From an uncultured Spirochaetaceae bacterium (GTDB taxonomy: Bacteria; Spirochaetota; Spirochaetia; Sphaerochaetales; Sphaerochaetaceae), in NCBI GenBank assembly GCA_945910645.1, contig CAMDZB010000009.1, positions 1-45,512 of the forward strand: 45,512 nt of DNA. The letters are read 5' to 3'. Positions 6,945-15,171 of the stretch are shown here, one piece after another (positions within the stretch are counted from its first letter, which is position 1; each line of letters opens with the position of its first letter). The translations under genes were made by a program, and so were the position numbers. Under the pieces are notes generated by a model that made no database searches, had not been told where the DNA came from, and worked only from the letters and a program-made list of their open reading frames with translations.

Positions 6945-8888
6945 TTAAAGTGGCTTTGTGAGCTCTTTAAGATTGGATAGTGTCTCCTCATCGCTCTTTG
7001 ACGAAAGGTATGGAAGAAGCGTGTTGTATACCCTCAGGTGATAATTGTTGATGTAGGTTATCATCTCGTTTGTAAGGGCGCTCTTATCGATAAGGTTCCT
7101 ATCGTACGGGCATAGTGTGAGGCTCTCAAGCGTGTAGAATGCGCTGTACGAGCTCTCCCTCTTTACAACAACTACATTTTCAATTCTGATTCCGTAGTCG
7201 CTTCTTGAGTAAAGTCCTGGCTCTACAGAGAAGATCATGTTCTCTGAAAGTGGGATATCCGTGCCCTTTGAGCGCCTGTTTGAGAGTCGAGGATAAAGGC
7301 CGTGTACATTACCCCAGCAGTCTATGCTGTGCCCAGTGCCATGATCAAAATCAACGCTGTTATTCCACATAGTACAGCGAGCTATGGTATCAAGCATGTA
7401 CGGCGTTGTATGATTGATCTTATAGCGCCCCATAATCACGTTAAGATGAGCCTTGAGTACAAGGGTGTAATCGCGGATCCATTCATCCTTAATGCCATTA
7501 AGTGCAATCGTTCTTGTAAAGTCCGTTGTACCGTACTCGTATTGGCTTCCTACGTCCATTAACATTAGAGTAGGTGCGTTTTTATTCATACTCCTACTTT
7601 CGCCCTTCTTGATGGTATAATGAGGGCATTTTGCATTTGAATCAAAGGCTATTATGGGTTTAAAGCTCTCTGTGATGTAACCATTTATGCGCCTCTTTTC
7701 ATCTTTAAACGATGATGCGATATACTCCTCTGTTAAAGATGGGCTATTGGTGTTATAAAGGCGTGATTTTATCTCATGATTAATGGTTTTATTCAAGAAG
7801 CGTGCAAAGGCTATTCCATCGTTGATGTGAGAAAGCCTCATCCCCTCAACTTCGCCCTCTGATTTGATCGCCATAAAGTCCGATGGAGTTGGAGTTTCAA
7901 TGTCAAAACCGCGGTGTTGACCCTTTGCAAATATGCTCACAAGCGAGAATGGAAGGTTGCCGTTCGACACTCCTATCTTTGCTCCCTTCGGTATCAGCGA
8001 CGGCAGCATCTCATCGATCAGAAAGAAGTCGAATGTATAAATCTTTTCAACGCCGTTTGGGATAGTAGAGCCAATGTTATTAAAGTCCTCAAGCGCCTTA
8101 GGATCAACTGTGGCTGTTGTGAATAGATAAGCCTGATGAGGCATAATCACAAGCGTCGATAGCTCTGTTTGACTGTATCCACCCTCATACGACCTCAGGT
8201 TTAAAAGGTACGCAATCTCATTTGACACGGTCGTAAGATATGCATCTATAGACTGGCTGTTGTTGTTCATGAACGTGGTGATCTTATCAAGCTTTGATCT
8301 CCTACTTTCAAAGATGTACTTACTTGAGTCGTCAAACACGTAATTCTCAACATCTTTAAATTGATGGCGTGCTATCTTAGGCCTATCAGTCCAGATTCGT
8401 CCAAGGATATCTGGCGTCTTTATGCTTGAATTGTTCAGGACTTTGATTGTAAAGCGATCTGGTGTTATGTACTTTCTGATTGTTGCAAATGGCACTGTGG
8501 ATGCATCAAATCCAATGACGATTTTCTCACCATTCGGCTTTCTAAAATCCTGAAAGTTTGCAGCAAAACAGAATGCCTCATCCTGTGGTGTAGGAGTGTG
8601 CTGTAGAGGCACGAGTAAAAAGAGATCCTTACTGATCTCGTTAAAGATGTTATCCGTATAGCGCGAATCTGAAAAGAAAAATGCCCTGTCCTTTGTTACA
8701 AGTACGCTGCCATCCCCTTTGGATGAAAATCCTGAGATGAACTTAAGCGAGTTCCAATGCTCATCGTATGATGATGAAAGCCCAGGATCAAGACCTGTGA
8801 TTATAAAGATCTCGATGCCTTCCTTCTTCATTTCATCCCTTAGCGCATCGAGGCGACACTTGTATTTTAGCGTATCGGATTCATTCAT
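6945..8888 (-). CDS. pepP: Xaa-Pro aminopeptidase (M24B, long three-domain type)
   Basis: This 647-residue metallopeptidase should remove N-terminal residues preceding proline. It has the long architecture of cytosolic aminopeptidase P: two creatinase-like N-terminal domains (about 1-320) and a pita-bread catalytic domain (about 325-580). A C-terminal extension with LESLTLCPYDRNLID follows. The five metal ligands can be placed: Asp in LMDVGSQYEYGTTDFTRT (two Asp), His in HGTGHSIDCWGNVHG, Glu in FSVEPGLYS and Glu in GIRIENVVVV. It starts one base after the trxB stop, so it belongs to the thr-trxB transcript. The substrate is inferred from the family. Confidence 0.93.
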   Translation of the reverse strand: MNESDTLKYKCRLDALRDEMKKEGIEIFIITGLDPGLSSSYDEHWNSLKFISGFSSKGDGSVLVTKDRAFFFSDSRYTDNIFNEISKDLFLLVPLQHTPTPQDEAFCFAANFQDFRKPNGEKIVIGFDASTVPFATIRKYITPDRFTIKVLNNSSIKTPDILGRIWTDRPKIARHQFKDVENYVFDDSSKYIFESRRSKLDKITTFMNNNSQSIDAYLTTVSNEIAYLLNLRSYEGGYSQTELSTLVIMPHQAYLFTTATVDPKALEDFNNIGSTIPNGVEKIYTFDFFLIDEMLPSLIPKGAKIGVSNGNLPFSLVSIFAKGQHRGFDIETPTPSDFMAIKSEGEVEGMRLSHINDGIAFARFLNKTINHEIKSRLYNTNSPSLTEEYIASSFKDEKRRINGYITESFKPIIAFDSNAKCPHYTIKKGESRSMNKNAPTLMLMDVGSQYEYGTTDFTRTIALNGIKDEWIRDYTLVLKAHLNVIMGRYKINHTTPYMLDTIARCTMWNNSVDFDHGTGHSIDCWGNVHGLYPRLSNRRSKGTDIPLSENMIFSVEPGLYSRSDYGIRIENVVVVKRESSYSAFYTLESLTLCPYDRNLIDKSALTNEMITYINNYHLRVYNTLLPYLSSKSDEETLSNLKELTKPL

Positions 8889-8889
8889 C

Positions 8890-9789
8890 TTAGCAATACT
8901 TCTCTATAGCGTATGTTGATGCAATAGCCCCATCTGAGACTGCTGTGACAACTTGACGTAGACGTTTTGATCTCACATCACCTACAACAAACAAACCTGG
9001 AGTCTTAGTCTCCATATCCTCGTTTGTGATGACGTGAGATGAATTATCAAGATCAGCAAGACCTTCAAGGAGCATACTGTTTGGTATCTCTCCAACGGCT
9101 ACAAAAACGCCGCTGGCATCAAGAGTTAGCGTACTTGTTACAATACGCTTTACACTCTTATCGCCTTCAATCCTTAATGGAACTGTGTTGAATACAAATT
9201 CGATGTTGTCCTTTAAAGCACATTTATCAACAAGGCTCTTTGACGCCCTAAACACATCTCTTCTATGAATAACATAGACTTTTTTTGAGAGCTTTGAGAG
9301 TACAAATGCATCAGAGAGTGCTGTATCCCCGCCACCTACTACTGCAACAGTCTTATCCTTAAAGAATGTAGCATCACAGGTTGCACAGTACGAGACGCCG
9401 TGCCCCTTGAACTTCTCCTCACCCTCGATATTTAGAAGCCTATGATGGGTACCAAGGGCATAGATTAGCGTCTTAGATTCGTATACATCACCCTTATCAG
9501 TCTCAGTGATAAAATGATCATCTTCTTTAGCTATTTTTACAACCTTACCCTTTTTGATGTTGCCACCAAGGGATGTTGCATGTTCGATAAATCTATCTCC
9601 AAGATCAAAGCCGTTTATTCCGTTAAGACCAGGATAATTATCAACCTGCTCTGTAAGTGAGATCTGACCGCATCCATAAGGGTTATCCTCGATAAGAAGC
9701 GCCTCTATCCCTCCACGTACCGCATAGATAAGACTTGATAATCCTGCAGGCCCTCCACCAACTATTAATATATCGTACATTTTGTTCAT
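8890..9789 (-). CDS. trxB: Thioredoxin-disulfide reductase
   Basis: This 299-residue flavoprotein should pass electrons from NADPH to thioredoxin. The FAD-binding site is VGGGPAGLSS (about 8-18). The redox-active disulfide is in CATCDATFF (about 135-143), and the NADPH site is VGGGDTALSDA (about 151-161) with HRRDVFRAS. The C-terminal FAD contact is FVVGDVR, followed by VTAVSDGAIAS. The start ATG at 9789 overlaps the thrC stop as ATGA. A second ATG three codons on (MYDILIVGGG) is also possible. Its place between thrC and an aminopeptidase does not suggest a special partner. Confidence 0.95.
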   Translation of the reverse strand: MNKMYDILIVGGGPAGLSSLIYAVRGGIEALLIEDNPYGCGQISLTEQVDNYPGLNGINGFDLGDRFIEHATSLGGNIKKGKVVKIAKEDDHFITETDKGDVYESKTLIYALGTHHRLLNIEGEEKFKGHGVSYCATCDATFFKDKTVAVVGGGDTALSDAFVLSKLSKKVYVIHRRDVFRASKSLVDKCALKDNIEFVFNTVPLRIEGDKSVKRIVTSTLTLDASGVFVAVGEIPNSMLLEGLADLDNSSHVITNEDMETKTPGLFVVGDVRSKRLRQVVTAVSDGAIASTYAIEKYC

Positions 9790-11042
9790 AAAAATAAGTT
9801 CTTATACCCCTTCTCGATATTCTTATAAACCTCATCTCTCTTTAAAAGCTCATCAAGCGAATGAGGAAGATCAGGTTTAACTCCAATTGCCTTATCAATT
9901 ACGTTCTCAAACTTAGCAGGATCTGCTGTGGATACTATAACCGCATTCTTACCCTTAAAATGATCGTCGTATACCTTCTTTGCACACGCGGTATGAGGAC
10001 ATATTATGTAGTTCTCACTCTCATACGTTGATTTGATTGCCCTGAGTATCTCATCATCTGTTACCGAGTATGCATCAACGTGAGCCTTGAATTCATCAAG
10101 AGTTGGGTAGAGGTTAAAGAGGCGTTCAATGTTGCTTGGAGCGCCAACATCCATTGCATTTGCAAGCGTTTTTATGCTTCCACGTGGTGTATAAACGCCG
10201 TCACGGATATAATCGACAACTGGTCTGTTTGCATTCTGTGCAAGCACTATCTTGTCAATTGGTGCACCGATTGTAAGGGCATAATATGCGGCCGTTGCGT
10301 TACCTACGTTTCCTGATGGAATTATGAACAGCGGCTTTACGCCAGTCTTATTAAAGTACAAAACGGATGAGTAGACGTAGTACGTCATCTGAGGAAGAAG
10401 GCGCGCAATGTTAATGCTGTTTGCAGAACTCAAGGCGTATTTCTCTTTGTAATCCTTGTCGTTAAACGCATCCTTTACCATCTTCTGACAGTCATCAAAT
10501 GTGCCGTTTACCTCATAGCTTTCTATGTTTTCACCCCAGATTGTAAGCAGCTTTTTCTGACGTGGTGAGATCCCACCCTTTGGAAAGAGGATTTTAACTC
10601 TTATGCCTTCCCTCTTGTAGAATGCACTTGCAACCGCAGAACCTGTATCTCCGCTTGTTGCAACAAGGATTGTAAGGTGTCCGCCGCGCTTCTTTAAAAG
10701 GGCTTCTGTTGAAAATGCAAGAAAACGTGCACCAAAGTCCTTAAATGCAGCTGTAGGCCCGTGAAATAACTCTAGAGTTGCCGCCTTACCGTCTTTCAAG
10801 AAATGAAGTGGCGAGGTGAAATTGAACGCCTTTTCAATTAAGGAATCAAGTTCATCCTCAAGCTCATCGCCTTTGAAGAACTGTGATAGCGCCTCTTTTG
10901 CAAGAGTTTTATAGTCGTTTGAATTAAAATTCACCTTCGTAAAGCTCTGAGGCACATAGAGTCCACCATCTAGGGCTAACCCCTTGAGTATTGCATTTGA
11001 GAGCGTGTCTTTATCCTTACCACGTGTTGAAATCATCACCAT
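9786..11042 (-). CDS. thrC: Threonine synthase
   Basis: This 418-residue PLP enzyme converts O-phosphohomoserine to threonine, the last pathway step. The PLP lysine is in FHGPTAAFKDFGAR (about 93-106). ATSGDTGSAVASAFY and the glycine-rich IPSGNVGNATAAY cofactor loop are typical. I chose the ATG at 11042 because AGGAG lies seven bases upstream; an earlier ATG at 11066 would overlap thrA by 31 bases and lacks this spacing. The gene overlaps the 3' end of the homoserine dehydrogenase gene by seven bases. Homoserine kinase (thrB) is not in the window. Confidence 0.95.
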   Translation of the reverse strand: MVMISTRGKDKDTLSNAILKGLALDGGLYVPQSFTKVNFNSNDYKTLAKEALSQFFKGDELEDELDSLIEKAFNFTSPLHFLKDGKAATLELFHGPTAAFKDFGARFLAFSTEALLKKRGGHLTILVATSGDTGSAVASAFYKREGIRVKILFPKGGISPRQKKLLTIWGENIESYEVNGTFDDCQKMVKDAFNDKDYKEKYALSSANSINIARLLPQMTYYVYSSVLYFNKTGVKPLFIIPSGNVGNATAAYYALTIGAPIDKIVLAQNANRPVVDYIRDGVYTPRGSIKTLANAMDVGAPSNIERLFNLYPTLDEFKAHVDAYSVTDDEILRAIKSTYESENYIICPHTACAKKVYDDHFKGKNAVIVSTADPAKFENVIDKAIGVKPDLPHSLDELLKRDEVYKNIEKGYKNLFL

Positions 11043-13144
11043 AATGCTGCTCCTAAGTATGAACATAGTCTGAGGATATCTGCAAACACTCCACCTGCTG
11101 TAACCTCAATTCCGGCACCAGGGCCTTTTACCGTGAGTGGCTGCTTAAAATACCTCTCTGTTACAAATGATATAACATTGTCGCTTCCAAGTGAAAGGGC
11201 AAACGCATGAGGGGGTGCAAACTTATCAAGTGCAACGTAGCACGATCCATCCTCGTTGACTCCGCCGACATAGCGAAGCACCTTGCCTTCCTTTTTAGCC
11301 TCATCGTACATCTTCTTCATAGGTTCATCCATAAGCGTGATACGTTTAAGGAATTCCTCTTTTGAGACATCTTTAAGCTCCTCAGGAACAAGGGATGTGA
11401 TCTTGATGTCATCAAGGCTTGCGCTTCTACCAATTTCACGGGCAAGTATTACAGTCTTACGTGCAACATCCATACCAGAGAGATCCTCGCGCGGATCAGG
11501 TTCTGTGTATCCAAGTTCCTTTGCTTTAAGTACAAGCGATGAGAATGGCATAGTTCCATCGTATGTTGAGAATAGCCAGCCGAGGGATCCTGAGAAGATA
11601 CCAGAGATACTCTTAACCTTATCACCTGTATTTACAAGGTCGTTGATTGTCGAGATGATTGGAAGACCGGCGCCCACTGTTGCCTCGTGAAGATACATCG
11701 TTCCAGTCTGTGAACATGTGTTCAATAGCGCCGTGTAGTAGCTATATGGAGTCACTCCTGCCTTCTTATTTGGAGTTACAATGTGTATATTACGCTCAGC
11801 CCACGAGAGATATTTCTTTGGAAGGTCATCTGATGCCGTACAGTCGATTACAAGCGTATGAGGATAAGCATCCGAATCAAGGAAATTCACCATCTTATCA
11901 ACATCAAGTGGCTCTGAGGATGATTTAAACTCATCCATGTATGAATTTAAATCAATGCCACTCTCCTTAAGAAGCATCCTCTTACTGTTTGCAATAGCCC
12001 TTACTCTTATGTCGATTCCTGATTTTAAGAGCTCCTCAGACTGCTTTTGTAGCTGGTCAAGCAGTGCAGTTCCAATGTTTCCAATACCAAACAAACCTGT
12101 TGAAATCGTAAGCTTTGAAAGGTAGAAGTTCGCATAGAGAGCAGAAAGCGCCTTCTTGACATCCTTCTTTGCAATCACAGCAGGAAGCGACTTATCAAGT
12201 GGACTTGCTGTTGTAAGTTTTACTTTTATACGTAAGGATGAAAGAGCTGAGAAGAAGGAGGCAAACACCTTTGTACTTGTGATGGCTGCATCCCCTACAG
12301 CTGCGATAATTGCATTGTCGCTGTCTATGTCTACGCTCTCAACGCTCCCCTCTCTAATCTCATCTGCAAACGCTTCATCGATGGCTGACGCTGCAATTGA
12401 AGCATCGCGAGAGCGTACTACAGCGCTAATTGAACTCTCTGATGCGCCCTGTGATAGCATGAGTATCGAAACGCCATGGGATCCGATTGCTGAGAACATC
12501 CTCGATGCAGTCTGTGGCCTTCCCTGAAGGGATACGCCCTCAAGCGTAATGATGCTCACACCCTCAATCATCTGGAATCCTTTGATCTTACGCTCGAGTG
12601 CCTCTGGTGATGGTTTTTCTGTAATCAGCGTATACTGATCCTCAATTAATGATGCGATGTACACGTTGATCCCTTTTCTTACAGGCTTATAGAACACCTC
12701 AGGATGAACGAGTGCAGAGCCGTAGAATGCAAGGGAGCCTGCCTCAGAGAGTGACATCTCCTCGATTACCTTGCTGTCTGAAATAATGTTTCTATCAACA
12801 ACCGATAGCGGAAGAGCATCCTCGTAGATATATAGCGACTCTGCGTTTAAACGAGTGCTTAAACGGCTTGCAGCGCTCTCCTCAGGGTAATTGCTTGGTG
12901 GAAAAGAGCCTTGAACAAACGTGATGCCATCTTTGATTGAATCGTCGCTTATCTCGTAGAATGGCACCTTATCTGTGTTTATCTTGCTCTTTTTGGCCGC
13001 ATTTACTATTAGATCTTCGTTTTTTTTATTTAAAGTTGATGATACGATCAATACGTTTTTGAGCGACACAACCTTGTCTATAAAGAATTGAGGAAGTGAA
13101 AAGCTCACATCCTTAATCGTCAATGAAATTATATTAAAACCCAT
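11036..13144 (-). CDS. Homoserine dehydrogenase fused to ACT domains and a degenerate aspartokinase
   Basis: This 702-residue protein is laid out like ThrA/MetL but shorter. Residues about 1-180 correspond to a shrunken aspartokinase domain. The lysine motif KFGGTS at the N-terminus and the GRGGSD-type motif are absent, and only the region around MSLSEAGSLAFYGSALVHPE is recognisable. Two ACT regulatory domains follow (about 190-345). The homoserine dehydrogenase part starts at GLFGIGNIGTAL (about 350). It keeps VTPNKKAG, EATVGAGLPIISTIND, and the catalytic region GYTEPDPREDLSGMDVARK. I infer an active, NADPH-using homoserine dehydrogenase and an inactive kinase module that may serve only in threonine feedback. 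AAGGAG before the ATG supports the start. It follows the rpmB terminator directly. Confidence 0.88.
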   Translation of the reverse strand: MGFNIISLTIKDVSFSLPQFFIDKVVSLKNVLIVSSTLNKKNEDLIVNAAKKSKINTDKVPFYEISDDSIKDGITFVQGSFPPSNYPEESAASRLSTRLNAESLYIYEDALPLSVVDRNIISDSKVIEEMSLSEAGSLAFYGSALVHPEVFYKPVRKGINVYIASLIEDQYTLITEKPSPEALERKIKGFQMIEGVSIITLEGVSLQGRPQTASRMFSAIGSHGVSILMLSQGASESSISAVVRSRDASIAASAIDEAFADEIREGSVESVDIDSDNAIIAAVGDAAITSTKVFASFFSALSSLRIKVKLTTASPLDKSLPAVIAKKDVKKALSALYANFYLSKLTISTGLFGIGNIGTALLDQLQKQSEELLKSGIDIRVRAIANSKRMLLKESGIDLNSYMDEFKSSSEPLDVDKMVNFLDSDAYPHTLVIDCTASDDLPKKYLSWAERNIHIVTPNKKAGVTPYSYYTALLNTCSQTGTMYLHEATVGAGLPIISTINDLVNTGDKVKSISGIFSGSLGWLFSTYDGTMPFSSLVLKAKELGYTEPDPREDLSGMDVARKTVILAREIGRSASLDDIKITSLVPEELKDVSKEEFLKRITLMDEPMKKMYDEAKKEGKVLRYVGGVNEDGSCYVALDKFAPPHAFALSLGSDNVISFVTERYFKQPLTVKGPGAGIEVTAGGVFADILRLCSYLGAALW

Positions 13145-13156
13145 GATTTCTCCTTG

Positions 13157-13193
13157 AAAAATAAAAAAAGAGAGCGTCTTTAAGGCTCTCTTT
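13157..13193 (-). terminator. Intrinsic terminator after rpmB
   Basis: On the minus strand AAAGAGAGC (13185-13193) pairs with GCTCTCTTT (13167-13175) around a nine-base loop. A T-rich run (13157-13169) overlaps and follows it. It starts 26 bases after the rpmB stop and ends about 12 bases before the thrA ATG, so it lies just in front of the thrA ribosome-binding site. Confidence 0.85.
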
Positions 13194-13218
13194 CGCTTTT
13201 AACTCCGATTGCTCAGAA

Positions 13219-13449
13219 TTAAACTGTCTTCTCGATGAAGCCTGAACGCAAACATCTTGTGCATACGGTGTATGTGCGTGTAGTGCCATCGATAGTTGTT
13301 TTTACATTTACGAGATTAGGTCTAAATACTCTTTTCTTGGTAACACCAATGTGCTGTCCAACACCCTTATTCTTTTTTGCAAGACCTTTTCTTGGTACTA
13401 TGTTACCAGAAATAGTTCCTTTGCCACAAATTTCACAAACGTGTGCCAT
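13219..13449 (-). CDS. rpmB: 50S ribosomal protein L28
   Basis: This 76-residue ribosomal protein has the L28 pattern: MAHVCEICGKG, then IVPRKGLAKKNKGVG and RVFRPNLV. It keeps two CxxC pairs (CEIC and CTRC), so it is the zinc-binding form; many bacteria also carry zinc-free copies. GGAGATGAG before the ATG serves as ribosome-binding site. It stands alone, with a clear promoter upstream and a strong terminator downstream. Confidence 0.96.
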   Translation of the reverse strand: MAHVCEICGKGTISGNIVPRKGLAKKNKGVGQHIGVTKKRVFRPNLVNVKTTIDGTTRTYTVCTRCLRSGFIEKTV

Positions 13450-13487
13450 ATATTCTCATCTCCATTGTTATTTGCTAAAACATTAGA

Positions 13488-13516
13488 ATATTATTATTTT
13501 TTCATAAATTATTCAA
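13488..13516 (-). promoter_or_regulatory. Promoter of rpmB
   Basis: Minus-strand TTGAAT (13511-13516) and TAATAT (13488-13493) are separated by 17 bases. The start would be about 30 bases before the rpmB ATG, leaving room for its Shine-Dalgarno. The surrounding DNA to 13541 is very AT-rich, and I see no GC-rich terminator for nadE in it. Confidence 0.6.
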
Positions 13517-13541
13517 GTTAAAAACACAAAATTCGAAAAAA

Positions 13542-14510
13542 TTAAAAGTGTAACGATGTAAGAGTCGGATACGGACAGTTAAGGCGCTTGAATCCTTGGG
13601 TTAGGTAGCGCTTTTTAAATACAGAGCCGTAATGGTCTATGTAAGACTTTCCGTTCACGCTTAAACCATCAAAATCCCTCATCGTCTCTTTTGCTCTTAT
13701 TACAGCATCATCTATCTCCATTCCCTTCACGGTCACAAGGTATAAAAGGTAGTCAATAAGGTTGTATGATCCTATGATGTCCTCAGTTTTTTGACTGAAT
13801 TCCTCACCTGGATTTGAGGCAAGGAGCTCAGGCGTAATCGGCGTTTCTGCAATACGTGTAAGGTAAGGCTTCCTCTCATACTTTCCGATTAAACTTAAGG
13901 TTGCTCTTAATAGCGTTTTTGGAAGGAGCGCATTGATATTATACATCGAGATGTTGTCCCCGCCGTATGTACACCATCCAAGTGCGCTTTCGCTAAAGTC
14001 GCCTGTCCCAAGTTCCAGTGCGCCCTCCATATTGGCAAGCGTGAGCAGATACACGGTTCTTAAACGTGCCTGAATGTTTTCAAAGGCTGTGGTTCTATCA
14101 TCCTCATGAAGGTTCAGATCCTTCATTGCAGCTTTCGCAACATCTTTTATATCAATATTTATGTGAGTGGCGTTAACAGACTCAATCAATGCAAGGGAGT
14201 TTGAAAATGTGGTCTTTCCCGTTCCAAAACCCGGGAGAGTTACAAGGATTAGGTTCTTCTCATCATCACCCATCATCTTTAATGCACCACGTGCCGCAAT
14301 TGCAACAAACGATGAATCAAGTCCACCTGAGAGTCCAAGAACAAACTTGTGTGTGTTAATCTTAAGAGCGTAGTCTTTTAAGGCAACACTTGATCTATCA
14401 AGTAGCTCCCTACACTTTTTATAAAGTTCATCCTCGCTCACCTTTTTGTTCTCGTCAAGACCAAGTGATACGTAGAGAAGCTTATCTTTCTCCTCAACTC
14501 TATCAGTCAT
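13542..14510 (-). CDS. nadE: NAD synthetase domain protein lacking the glutaminase domain
   Basis: This 322-residue protein makes NAD from deamido-NAD, ATP and an amide or ammonia nitrogen. The PP-loop is GLSGGLDSSFVAIA. LPGFGTGKTT, ENIQARLRTVYLL and GTGDFSESALGWCTYGGD follow. The last third (QKTEDIIGSYNLIDYLLY and a terminal QGFKRLNCPYP) matches the C-terminal half of the long glutamine-dependent NadE, not the short ammonia-dependent form. The roughly 300-residue nitrilase domain that supplies ammonia in the long form is missing. I chose the ATG at 14510, which overlaps the dksA-like stop (ATGACTGA). An upstream start at 14594 would add residues of low complexity read from the acidic dksA tail. 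Confidence 0.9.
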   Translation of the reverse strand: MTDRVEEKDKLLYVSLGLDENKKVSEDELYKKCRELLDRSSVALKDYALKINTHKFVLGLSGGLDSSFVAIAARGALKMMGDDEKNLILVTLPGFGTGKTTFSNSLALIESVNATHINIDIKDVAKAAMKDLNLHEDDRTTAFENIQARLRTVYLLTLANMEGALELGTGDFSESALGWCTYGGDNISMYNINALLPKTLLRATLSLIGKYERKPYLTRIAETPITPELLASNPGEEFSQKTEDIIGSYNLIDYLLYLVTVKGMEIDDAVIRAKETMRDFDGLSVNGKSYIDHYGSVFKKRYLTQGFKRLNCPYPTLTSLHF

Positions 14511-14964
14511 CGTTTTCGTTATCGCCATCTGATGAGTCATCATCTGACTGTGAGTACTCCTCTGAACTTCTCTGATTTTTATTGATTGCATCAAGGCGGG
14601 CTTTCTTTGTTTCTGTGTCGTTTTTACACGATATGCAAAGAAGTGCCTGTGGCATGGCTCTGAGTCTCTCCTGGCTGATCTTTTTGCCGCATTTCATACA
14701 CTTGCCGTATGTGCCTGCTGAGATTCGCCCAAGCGCATTCTCTATAGCCTTTAGTCTTTTTAAATCGTATGCTCTGAGGCTTGATTCTGTAACTAATTCC
14801 TCAAATTGTGATCTTTGGTCTGCCTCGTCTCCCGAGGTAAAATTAGATGTTTCTTTTTGACTGTCTTGTTTCTCTCTCTCTTTGATACTCTCTAACAACT
14901 TAGCTCTCTCATCTAAGAGAACTTTTTGCATTTCACTTTCAAACTTTGTTAATTCCTTAGCCAT
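14503..14964 (-). CDS. DksA/TraR-type C4 zinc-finger regulator
   Basis: This 153-residue protein has a predicted helical hairpin (about 5-85) and a four-cysteine zinc finger (CMKCGKK then LLCISCK, about 94-118), the DksA/TraR arrangement. The segment SGDEADQRSQFEE corresponds to the coiled-coil tip that reaches into the RNA polymerase secondary channel, with Asp residues conserved. The C-terminus is an unusual acidic tail rich in Asp, Ser and Asn. The family modulates transcription initiation, often with ppGpp; that role is inferred. The start at 14964 is fixed by an in-frame stop three codons upstream and lacks an adjacent Shine-Dalgarno (see leader). nadE overlaps its end. Confidence 0.88.
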   Translation of the reverse strand: MAKELTKFESEMQKVLLDERAKLLESIKEREKQDSQKETSNFTSGDEADQRSQFEELVTESSLRAYDLKRLKAIENALGRISAGTYGKCMKCGKKISQERLRAMPQALLCISCKNDTETKKARLDAINKNQRSSEEYSQSDDDSSDGDNENDD

Positions 14965-14970
14965 AATGTT

Positions 14971-15016
14971 TTAGTTGCCCACATTAAACATCACTACGAG
15001 AGCAACTTCCTCCTTT
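14971..15016 (-). promoter_or_regulatory. Structured leader of the dksA-like gene with displaced Shine-Dalgarno and mini-ORF
   Basis: A strong AAAGGAGGA lies at 15008-15016, more than 40 bases from the ATG at 14964. AGTTGCTC just after it can pair with GGGCAACT (14973-14980) as an 8-bp hairpin. Folding would place the Shine-Dalgarno about nine bases from the ATG. The hairpin loop holds a mini-ORF (GTG/ATG at 14994/14991 to TAA at 14971) that stops six bases before the gene and is in frame with it. TCCTT just upstream could also pair with the Shine-Dalgarno. The rest of the gap to 15171 is AT-rich with no gene. Confidence 0.5.
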
Positions 15017-15171
15017 AAAAGGATTTTTGATGCCTATATATCAATATTATTTTAAATGAAAAAAAGCAAGTGCAAACAGAAAGATTTTGAAATTTTTTCC
15101 GAATGCCATTGCTTCTGATAAAAGTTTAAATTACTAAAAGTTAGCTTAATTTAATCAAAAATCAATCGCTC

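Noticed and set aside
14511-14594. Longer NadE N-terminus
   Set aside because: The extra residues are low complexity and are read from the acidic tail of the dksA-like gene in another frame; the ATG at 14510 forms a normal overlap.
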